Part shown: one piece after another, positions 21,901 to 24,534 of the stretch | Layout of the letters: each line of letters starts with the position of its first letter | Numbering within the stretch: the first letter of the stretch is position 1 | NCBI GenBank assembly: GCA_010014835.2 | Contig: JAAAKB020012067.1 | Span: 1-24,534 of the forward strand | Direction: 5' to 3' | Source: Apostichopus leukothele | Lineage: Eukaryota; Echinodermata; Holothuroidea; Aspidochirotida; Stichopodidae | DNA length: 24,534 nt | Position numbers and translations under genes: made by a program | The notes under the pieces: generated by a model | Seen by the model: the letters and a program-made list of their open reading frames with translations, nothing else | Databases searched by the model: none | Told to the model about the DNA's origin: nothing

Positions 21901-24085
21901 ACCATCCATAGACATTATATTTATACATGTAACTATATATCATTCTAAAATCTTGCTACAAATTTAGTAGACTTTGCCATAGTATATAGCTAATATGCAC
22001 ATGAAAATACACATGATGCACGTGAAATGCATGTGAAAATGCACATGAAAATGAACATGCACGTGCAAAACAAAATAAATTAAATAATGCTCGTTTCTAA
22101 TATTACAATGTTTTGTTTGTTGTTTCTTCTATTCATCCACCATGTCTTTTGTCTTTTTAGAATTACTCATTCTATTTGCTCTCTCATTTTACCTAATATT
22201 TCTGTATTGTATTCTTTTCACTAGAAAAAGAAAAGAAAGAGAATTTCTGTTTCTGCCATTGCTGACCAAATTCTTGTTTTATCATTGTCCTAGTATGTGA
22301 TTCCTTTGTCCTAGCTGTACTTCCCAAAAAAATAATAATAATAATTATTTTGATTCCCAAGTTTGTTTTTCAAATCAGATGTTATTAATATTCAATCTTA
22401 CCACCTATTTTGTGCATAAGTTTGGAGAGGTTTACCTTCGTGCAGACTGATACTTTTATTTTCCCTCGTCTTTTCTTTTGTCCATAGTATGTGCACTCCC
22501 AGCTGAAAGTGGAGACTGTCGAGATAGACAGATCAAGTGGTACTACAACCAAGGGACAAGACTCTGTGATGTGTTCACCTATAGTGGTTGCAATGGCAAT
22601 GAAAATAACTTTGATACACAGGACATGTGTGTTCAGACTTGTAAGTATATGTGTACAAATTGGTCTGCATAGCCATAGGCGTAGGGGGCGGGGGGCTGGG
22701 GGGGGGGCTGTAGCCACCCCCAATCAAAAGTTTTGTGAAAATTTGGGCAATATGCTGAGAATTTTTCGGGCACCTTTTGAAAAAAAAAAATGTGCAATGT
22801 GTTTTTCAATGTTAAACTGATATTATTATGATCATTATTATCATTCCCCAATAATTATAACCAATATGGAAGGGTAATAACACGGGAAATGATTGTATGT
22901 TATTGGCATGCGATGTAATAACCGATGCATGTCTATATAATATGTACATTAACATGTTGAATGCGCGAAAAATTTTGGTTATATCTTTTGGGTAAGTCGT
23001 TACAGCCCCCCCAAATCAAATTGGGCTCCTACGCCTATGTGCATAGCTAAATAAGATAGCTAAATATGAAAAAGCTAATGATCGCAGTATATCACGTTAA
23101 ATGGTTAACCTGTTTTTATACAAAATGTAAAGTTTCTCGGGCAATACACGTTTTCATTCCGGAATGTGTCCGACAGAAAACAAATAATTACTATACTGAC
23201 AATATGAATGCTATCATGACATCACCAAGGTCTTTGCAATAGCCATGATATAAAATGTTTTCATATGGAGCTTTTATGATTGATTCAGGGAAATTTGACA
23301 TAGTAGCTCAGGAGCATGGATTGCATGTTATTTTGGTACATTTTGTTTTTTTCAGCAAATGACATCCCTATTATGGTCTTTGCTGAGATTGTAGTATTAA
23401 TTGTTATATATTGTATATATTGTTACATTGCATGTTTTTATTTATGACTATCATTGCAGGCTCAAGTGGTATTCATACTGTATACCTTACAACTGTCAGA
23501 CCGACAACAATCCCAAAAACTAGTAAGAACTCTCACTTTCCAAAAATCATTTCAATCTTTAAAAATTATTTGGTAAAGATAATTGAAGTGTAGTTAATGA
23601 ATGTATTAGCCATTAATAACATAACTTGAGACCATCAATTAAAAATATGATGATGTTGTGTATGACTATGTATGTGTTAGGCTGCTACATGAGAAACAAA
23701 CCAGTTATTAAAAATTGGTTAAAGAAACTTTGATAAGTATTCATATTGCTAATATTTTGAATTCAATATTATGTTATTACTTTTTTGTTTTGATAATTGT
23801 TCCATCCTAGTTGTTTTACATAAGTAGAAATAAAATGATATTGAACTGGAGGAGAAACTTGTTGAACATGAGATGAAATGTTGAGTGATCACTTTGTGTT
23901 GTTGATGATAAATGCTATTCTCATAAATTTAGGTTACGTATATCTAAATGCTTGTCATGTAAGCTAACTTCTACATAGTCCATTTATAAATGCATTACCT
24001 TACATCTTCATTCCCTGTTTAGCTCCAGAAATCACGTTTACTCCTCCACCAACAAAGCAACCAACTCCTAGAGCAGAAACAACAG
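834..24085 (+). CDS. PAPLN: papilin-like gene, internal part (18 confident exons plus 1 candidate)
   Basis: A secreted matrix protein of the ADAMTS-like/papilin family. Visible domain order: end of the ADAMTS cysteine-rich domain, ADAMTS spacer, six TSP1 repeats, Thr/Pro linker, four Kunitz domains, Thr/Pro linkers. TSP1 repeats and spacer followed by Kunitz domains is the papilin arrangement; ADAMTS proteases lack Kunitz domains. Exons: 834-967, 1493-1616, 3130-3213, 3569-3744, 7606-7732, 8444-8570, 9291-9510, 10162-10332, 10972-11148, 11436-11615, 12275-12416, 13281-13355, (17283-17351), 19541-19729, 21060-21233, 21564-21773, 22488-22640, 23460-23522, 24023-24085. All introns are GT-AG and all phases agree. 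Papilins are known as basement-membrane glycoproteins, and Drosophila papilin inhibits an ADAMTS enzyme. The signal peptide, N-terminal TSP1 and any C-terminal Ig or PLAC domains are not visible and presumably lie outside. No papilin cassette was seen between the TSP1 and Kunitz parts. Confidence 0.88.
968..1492 (+). other. intron, 525 bp, phase 0
   Basis: Donor gtaata, acceptor tttcatag. No repeat or second reading frame of note was seen. Confidence 0.8.
1493..1616 (+). CDS. PAPLN: exon: cysteine-rich domain end and spacer start
   Basis: The translation contains VGCDMML, then LDKCGECDGDNSSC, then the start of the spacer (GEFLTKQLQSG). DKCGxCxGDNxxC is the signature that closes the ADAMTS cysteine-rich domain. 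Two potential N-glycosylation sites are visible (NST and NSS). The exon leaves in phase 1 at donor gtaggt, so the final glycine codon is completed in the next exon. Confidence 0.93.
1617..3129 (+). other. intron, 1,513 bp, phase 1
   Basis: A T-run at 1666-1675 is followed by a G-rich tract at about 1681-1712. An open frame at 2516-2794 (92 codons, Phe/Leu-rich) shows no domain and no spacer-like sequence, and the spacer reads continuously without it. Nothing else is supported. Confidence 0.75.
1679..1714 (+). repeat. G-rich tract with G-quadruplex potential
   Basis: Several runs of three or more G are separated by one or two bases, ending in a run of ten G at about 1702-1711. It lies on the sense strand about 65 nt after a splice donor. 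Confidence 0.6.
3130..3213 (+). CDS. PAPLN: exon: ADAMTS spacer domain, part 1
   Basis: The exon is bounded by acceptor ccttacag and donor gtgagt and is phase 1 at both ends (84 bp). It reads GKYNDVVTLPVGATSIFIEE, followed by a Ser-rich turn and NFL. The 'V.T.P.GAT.I.I.E' strand pattern is characteristic of the start of the ADAMTS spacer. Confidence 0.92.
3214..3568 (+). other. intron, 355 bp, phase 1
   Basis: Donor gtgagt, acceptor ttcttgtag. No additional structure was seen. Confidence 0.8.
3569..3744 (+). CDS. PAPLN: exon: ADAMTS spacer domain, part 2
   Basis: The translation has the spacer core: ALRSVQGEYFINGDY, then FKVAGTTFHYERHGRD, then GPLTEAVMVM. 'LALR...GEYxxNGD' and 'AGTxFxYxR' are family motifs of the ADAMTS spacer. 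It ends in phase 0 at donor gtaggt. An alternative donor six bases upstream (gtaatg) would remove two residues (Val-Met) in frame; I chose the downstream site because of its better consensus. Confidence 0.92.
4380..4530. repeat. degenerate minisatellite, about 50-bp unit
   Basis: About three diverged units share the frame 'taa.t.aacaatg.cttg...' followed by 'cctctgc.tatgc' (near 4396, 4443 and 4491). Similarity is by eye only. Confidence 0.35.
6475..6543. repeat. ATTGC-type pentanucleotide repeat
   Basis: Imperfect tandem copies of attgc/tgcat, interrupted once near 6500. Confidence 0.8.
6691..6742 (+). repeat. G-rich tract with strong G-quadruplex potential
   Basis: A run of 15 G at 6691-6705, then after a 10-base gap four more runs of four or five G separated by one to three bases. 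This satisfies the usual quadruplex pattern on the sense strand. Confidence 0.75.
7606..7732 (+). CDS. PAPLN: exon: spacer end and first half of TSP1 repeat A
   Basis: The first part reads LLTQGYNTGVSYEYWVPNG, the final strand of the spacer ('YEY..P'). It continues into VWSLGSYQECSADCGGG, the start of a TSP1 repeat. The second tryptophan of the WxxWxxC motif is replaced by tyrosine. The exon leaves in phase 1 within the CGGG turn, at donor gtgaat. Confidence 0.92.
7733..8443 (+). other. intron, 711 bp, phase 1
   Basis: It contains a T8-G12 run at 8251-8270. Acceptor tcaaccatag. It splits TSP1 repeat A; no further exon is needed because the repeat reads continuously. Confidence 0.8.
8444..8570 (+). 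CDS. PAPLN: exon: second half of TSP1 repeat A
   Basis: Reads GVKHREVYC, then a variable loop ending DYYCDAKEKP, then NTSCNIDLCPP. The cysteine spacing completes a six-cysteine TSP1 repeat with the previous exon. An N-glycosylation sequon (NTS) precedes the fifth cysteine. It ends in phase 2 at donor gtaaat, the only phase-2 junction in the visible gene. Confidence 0.9.
8571..9290 (+). other. intron, 720 bp, phase 2
   Basis: Mostly plain AT-rich sequence. Its last 169 bp hold one full copy and most of a second copy of a 94-bp tandem duplication that includes the 3' splice site. Confidence 0.8.
9122..9309. repeat. 94-bp tandem duplication spanning an intron-exon boundary
   Basis: Copy 1 is 9122-9215 and copy 2 is 9216-9309, directly abutting, about 90% or more identical by eye. 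Each copy contains about 75 bp of intron end, a pyrimidine tract, an AG acceptor (9195-9196 and 9289-9290) and the first 19 bases of the exon. Copy 2 is the functional boundary because its exon reads on as a TSP1 repeat. Copy 1 reads WYIGDW and then hits TGA at 9215-9217. Confidence 0.9.
9291..9510 (+). CDS. PAPLN: exon: TSP1 repeat B and start of repeat C
   Basis: Reads WHIGDWSECPMTCAGDG, RHVICMRP, an expanded loop rich in charged residues, then LCNEDVPCPQWYTEDWSE. Repeat B is complete in one exon: two tryptophans, WSEC, and six cysteines. The exon then begins repeat C and stops at WSE in phase 0 (donor gtatta). The start after acceptor taccag is set by frame: the duplicated upstream acceptor leads to a stop. 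Confidence 0.93.
9511..10161 (+). other. intron, 651 bp, phase 0
   Basis: Donor gtatta, acceptor tatcttgtag. No supported feature inside. Confidence 0.8.
10162..10332 (+). CDS. PAPLN: exon: TSP1 repeat C and start of repeat D
   Basis: Reads CSEPCGPGVQTREISC, ending with ACVEKPC, then starts the next repeat as WMAASDWTK. Phase 0 at both ends (57 codons). The exon runs from just after WSE to the next WTK, the modular unit used by the following two exons also. Confidence 0.94.
10333..10971 (+). other. intron, 639 bp, phase 0
   Basis: Donor gtaaga, acceptor ttacctgcag. Nothing further supported. Confidence 0.8.
10972..11148 (+). CDS. PAPLN: exon: TSP1 repeat D and start of repeat E
   Basis: Reads CTGSCGETMQSREIVC, then ETCVDITKP, QHCDKKKDKC, then WVSTDWTE. 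Phase 0 at both ends (59 codons). CTGSCG fits the C-x-x-S/T-C-G motif used for O-fucosylation of TSP1 repeats, and the tryptophans fit the C-mannosylation motif. Confidence 0.94.
11149..11435 (+). other. intron, 287 bp, phase 0
   Basis: Donor gtaaga, acceptor ttgatttacag. This is the shortest visible intron; nothing else inside. Confidence 0.8.
11436..11615 (+). CDS. PAPLN: exon: TSP1 repeat E and start of repeat F
   Basis: Reads CSASCGKGVMSRFVFC, RRCKEQKPETMQSCG, GPCETGTWMTGDWSE. Phase 0 at both ends (60 codons). CSASCG matches the O-fucosylation motif. Open frames on the opposite strand here are antisense shadows. Confidence 0.94.
11616..12274 (+). other. intron, 659 bp, phase 0
   Basis: Contains nested palindromes at 11865-11902. 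Donor gtaagg, acceptor tgttctcag. Confidence 0.8.
11865..11910. repeat. nested perfect palindromes, 16-bp tandem unit
   Basis: 11865-11884 is a perfect 20-bp palindrome and 11879-11902 a perfect 24-bp palindrome, both centred on CTGACCATGGTCAG. The core repeats at 16-bp spacing, with a decaying third copy (actgaccattg). Confidence 0.9.
12275..12416 (+). CDS. PAPLN: exon: TSP1 repeat F (last of the array)
   Basis: Reads CSVTCGAGKENRNVMC, a short loop, ELCKQSSRP, RRCVNDVICP. Starts in phase 0 and ends in phase 1 (donor gtacat), marking the change from phase-0 TSP1 exons to phase-1 exons. CSVTCG keeps the O-fucosylation motif. Confidence 0.94.
12417..13280 (+). other. intron, 864 bp, phase 1
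   Basis: Holds the longest open frame in the window (12596-12958, 120 codons). It has no recognisable domain and no splice sites that would join it in frame, so I treat it as intronic. Acceptor aattaaattag is a weak pyrimidine tract. Confidence 0.7.
13281..13355 (+). CDS. PAPLN: exon: Thr/Pro-rich linker 1
   Basis: 25 codons, phase 1 at both ends. The translation reads DGVQTPSTTTEEPTDAP, followed by LTSERKP. It is rich in Thr, Pro and Glu, as expected of an O-glycosylated hinge between the TSP1 array and the Kunitz array. Donor gtaagt is strong; the acceptor (ttag, purine-rich upstream) is weaker, so the exon could be optional. Confidence 0.75.
13490..13560. repeat. two adjacent short tandem repeats
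   Basis: Copies of tatagc/tagcta at about 13490-13518, then three copies of gttccaca at 13535-13560. Confidence 0.75.
13656..13678 (+). repeat. G-rich tract
   Basis: Runs of five, five and ten G separated by one or two bases; G-quadruplex potential on the sense strand. Confidence 0.6.
15405..15507. repeat. long imperfect inverted repeat, Penelope/hammerhead-like arms
   Basis: Arms of roughly 45-50 bp face each other around a 5-nt loop (15455-15459). The best-matched part is the gatcctgctagg/gatc segment. The minus-strand reading of the left arm shows CTGAAGA (15449-15455), a possible stem GATC...GATC, then GAAAC (from 15432 down). This is the order of the hammerhead core CUGANGA, stem II, GAAA. 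The right arm has lost CTGA and GAAA. Similar motifs are known in Penelope-like element termini; the assignment is inference from motif order. Confidence 0.5.
17121..17145. repeat. (GA)n microsatellite
   Basis: About 12 GA dinucleotides with one interruption, about 140 nt upstream of the candidate exon at 17283. Confidence 0.9.
17283..17351 (+). CDS. candidate small exon, 23 codons
   Basis: A good acceptor (ttgttttattgcag) and an excellent donor (gtaagt) enclose 69 bp that are open in the required frame. Phase 1 at both ends, so inclusion or skipping keeps the gene in frame. The translation begins DHSYNSSVGD, with an N-glycosylation sequon, and ends with a partly hydrophobic LWYAVG. It matches no domain I recognise. 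Support is from splice sites and phase only, so it could be an alternative cassette exon or chance. Confidence 0.45.
17388..17886. mobile_element. possible decayed hAT-like element (short terminal inverted repeats)
   Basis: ggcagggctagaa (from 17388) is the exact reverse complement of ttctagccctgcc (ending near 17885). CAGGGCTAGAA resembles hAT-type ends. No matching 8-bp target duplication is present, and internal sequence shows no transposase, so this could be chance. Confidence 0.2.
18365..18377 (+). repeat. poly-G run
   Basis: An uninterrupted run of 13 G, with shorter G runs just upstream. Confidence 0.85.
19541..19729 (+). CDS. PAPLN: exon: Kunitz domain 1
   Basis: A complete Kunitz/BPTI domain in one exon, phase 1 at both ends (63 codons). 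Six cysteines in canonical spacing: FCSLEPNTGPCRNF, then QYSQCARFWYGGCEGNDNRF, then KSCEASC. YGGC and the NRF segment are intact. The predicted reactive-site P1 residue, just after the second cysteine, is Arg, which suggests trypsin-like specificity. P1' is Asn rather than the usual Ala or Gly. The tail is acidic (IEDHEKLTQE). Confidence 0.96.
19872..20085 (-). mobile_element. tRNA-derived SINE
   Basis: Read on the minus strand from 20085, the first 67 nt are tRNA-like: GGAGTGTTAGCTCAGTGG contains a good box A (20069-20080), and GAGTTCGAGTC fits box B (about 20025-20034). The anticodon-loop region reads CCTTTCAATC, loosely like tRNA-Glu(UUC). About 150 nt of unrelated SINE body follows to about 19872, including a hairpin-forming gccatcaatggc. 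The left boundary and target duplication are uncertain. The tRNA part lacks proper D- and T-stems, so it is not a functional tRNA. Confidence 0.7.
20099..20149. repeat. A-rich (ATGAAAAAAAA)n repeat
   Basis: About four units of atga followed by a long A run. It may be the 3' tail of the neighbouring minus-strand SINE fragment. Confidence 0.65.
20205..20265 (-). mobile_element. second tRNA-derived SINE fragment
   Basis: On the minus strand the segment reads GGACTTGTACTTCC (anticodon-arm like) followed by AGGTCACCGGCTCAAATC, close to a tRNA T-arm with box B. No convincing box A lies upstream, so it is a decayed or truncated copy of a family different from the one at 19872-20085. Confidence 0.5.
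21060..21233 (+). CDS. PAPLN: exon: Kunitz domain 2
   Basis: 58 codons, phase 1 at both ends. LCSLPKDAGPCAGNYHSYFY, then TQSCEAFIYGGCQGNQNRF, then NECESIC: six canonical cysteines and an intact YGGC. Predicted P1 is Ala with P1' Gly, an arrangement typical of inhibitors of elastase-like rather than trypsin-like enzymes. The linker after the domain is very short. Confidence 0.96.
21234..21563 (+). other. intron, 330 bp, phase 1
   Basis: Donor gtgagc, acceptor tcccattcag. No supported feature inside. Confidence 0.8.
21564..21773 (+). CDS. PAPLN: exon: Kunitz domain 3
   Basis: 70 codons, phase 1 at both ends. PCTLPSDAGRCQEEFGMWYY, then SDTCLPFVYSGCFGNPNRF, then SQCEDRC, then a linker of about 18 residues. 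Six cysteines are present. Predicted P1 is Gln and P1' is Glu, and the YGGC motif is YSGC. These changes at contact positions suggest weak or altered inhibitory activity. Confidence 0.95.
21774..22487 (+). other. intron, 714 bp, phase 1
   Basis: Contains imperfect copies of acatgaaaatg at about 21994-22066 and an (AAT)n stretch at about 22331-22343. Donor gtaagt, acceptor ttgtccatag. Confidence 0.8.
21994..22066. repeat. imperfect ATGCACATGAAA repeat
   Basis: About six diverged 10-14-bp units of the form (tg)cac(a/g)tgaaaa, rich in the CACGTG/CACATG hexamer. Confidence 0.6.
22488..22640 (+). CDS. PAPLN: exon: Kunitz domain 4, all but the last cysteine
   Basis: CALPAESGDCRDRQIKWYY, then TRLCDVFTYSGCNGNENNF, then DMCVQT. 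The sixth cysteine codon is split: T at 22640, GC at 23460-23461. Predicted P1 is Arg but P1' is Asp, and YGGC is YSGC. The splice to the next exon restores the expected final cysteine, which confirms both boundaries. Confidence 0.95.
22641..23459 (+). other. intron, 819 bp, phase 1
   Basis: Donor gtaagt, acceptor atcattgcag. Nearly half is a MITE inserted at 22674-23039; the remainder is AT-rich. Confidence 0.85.
22674..23039. mobile_element. 366-bp hAT-type MITE
   Basis: Starts CATAGGCGTAGG and ends with its reverse complement CCTACGCCTATG. It is flanked on both sides by the perfect 8-bp direct repeat TGCATAGC (22666-22673 and 23040-23047). An 8-bp target duplication and a CA...GGCGTAG terminus are hAT-superfamily traits. 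Similarity between the ends continues inward imperfectly (a gggggctgta block; an aatttttcg segment), so the inverted repeats are long but diverged. No transposase is encoded, so it is non-autonomous. The left end has runs of five, six and nine G (22684-22708). Confidence 0.85.
23460..23522 (+). CDS. PAPLN: exon: end of Kunitz 4 and Thr-rich linker 2
   Basis: 21 codons, phase 1 at both ends. The first two bases complete the last cysteine of Kunitz 4, then SSGIHTVYLTTVRPTTIPKT follows. Thr-rich, a likely O-glycosylated spacer. Acceptor atcattgcag and donor gtaaga are good. Confidence 0.88.
23523..24022 (+). other. intron, 500 bp, phase 1
   Basis: Donor gtaaga, acceptor tccctgtttag. AT-rich; no feature seen. 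Confidence 0.8.
24023..24085 (+). CDS. PAPLN: exon: Thr/Pro-rich linker 3
   Basis: 21 codons, phase 1 at both ends, beginning by completing a Thr codon: PEITFTPPPTKQPTPRAETT. Same length and phase as the previous linker exon, which suggests exon duplication. Leaves in phase 1 (donor gtattc), so at least one more exon lies beyond the right edge. Confidence 0.85.
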
Positions 24086-24262
24086 GTATTCTCCTACAAA
24101 TTACTTTCATTAAAATGCAGACATTTATCAACCACTTATAGCTGCAGTTCAGTTCAATTTATCAAAGTTACTAGTACAACAAAACTTTATTGGCCAACAT
24201 TAGGCCTTCTTTGTGATATATATATATTTTATAATTTGGTCAAATATTGAACTGATTTGAAT

Positions 24263-24534
24263 CAGTGGTGGAGCTAGGGGTATTGGTCAAGTGGTGAGAA
24301 TGGTCTGTAGGGGCGCTTTCAACACTATCTAAGCGGAGCGCCACCACAGGTTGGCGCGGAGCGTACATAAATTTTTTGAGTAAAGATACTCACTAGATCG
24401 CCGGAAATGATCCTTTCCGGGCCTTGTTAATTTGCAGATAATGTGACAAATGTCAATAGGTAGATGAGAGCGCAATAAAAAGGTCCATAATCGCGAATAA
24501 GTAAAAAGTGGTAAAAAGCTGAAAAGGGCGCCCC
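24263..24534. mobile_element. hAT-like non-autonomous element, cut by right edge
   Basis: Starts CAGTGGTGGAGCTAGGGG, a typical hAT terminal inverted repeat. G+C content rises sharply compared with the flank. An internal ggggcgc at 24310-24316 has its reverse complement gcgcccc at 24528-24534, 47 bp inside the left end. By symmetry the right end should lie about 47 bp past the window. The expected 8-bp target duplication would be ATTTGAAT (24255-24262). Confidence 0.6.

Noticed and set aside
22491-22820. 109-codon frame overlapping Kunitz 4
   Set aside because: It is an alternative-frame shadow of the Kunitz exon that runs into the G-rich MITE end.
1-24534. CRISPR array, operon or prokaryotic gene cluster
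   Set aside because: No direct-repeat and spacer pattern was seen, and the gene has introns with GT-AG borders; this is eukaryotic DNA.

Overview
The window is eukaryotic genomic DNA: AT-rich, with short exons separated by introns of about 0.3 to 4 kb. All supported coding sequence belongs to one gene on the + strand. It is a papilin-like secreted extracellular-matrix protein, and both ends lie outside the window. The domain order, extended introns, hAT- and tRNA-SINE-type repeats and base composition suit a marine invertebrate, perhaps an invertebrate deuterostome such as an echinoderm. That placement is an inference; no sequence here fixes the species.

Layout. 1-833 is the intron before the first visible exon. 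834-7700 holds five exons encoding the end of the ADAMTS-type cysteine-rich domain and the ADAMTS spacer domain. 7606-12416 encodes an array of six thrombospondin type 1 (TSP1) repeats. 13281-13355 is a Thr/Pro-rich linker exon. A long stretch (13356-19540) follows with one plausible small exon (17283-17351) and repeats. 19541-22640 holds four Kunitz/BPTI-type domains, one per exon. 23460-24085 holds two short Thr/Pro-rich linker exons, and the gene continues past the right edge. The 18 confident exons total 2,589 bp (863 codons) and keep one open frame through every junction, which is strong internal support for the model.

The introns carry the accessory content. There is a 366-bp hAT-type MITE with a perfect 8-bp target duplication, 33 nt after a splice donor, and a second hAT-like element cut by the right edge. 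A tRNA-derived SINE and a SINE fragment lie on the minus strand. A long inverted repeat has arms resembling the hammerhead-like motif of Penelope-type elements. A 94-bp tandem duplication copied a splice acceptor together with the start of its exon. There are also nested 16-bp palindromes, several poly-G tracts with G-quadruplex potential, and simple repeats.

No second gene, functional RNA gene, CRISPR array, promoter or poly(A) site could be supported. I saw no new multi-gene system. The most worthwhile observations are the duplicated splice acceptor, the MITE beside a splice donor, the Penelope-like inverted repeat, and the divergence of the Kunitz reactive-site residues.
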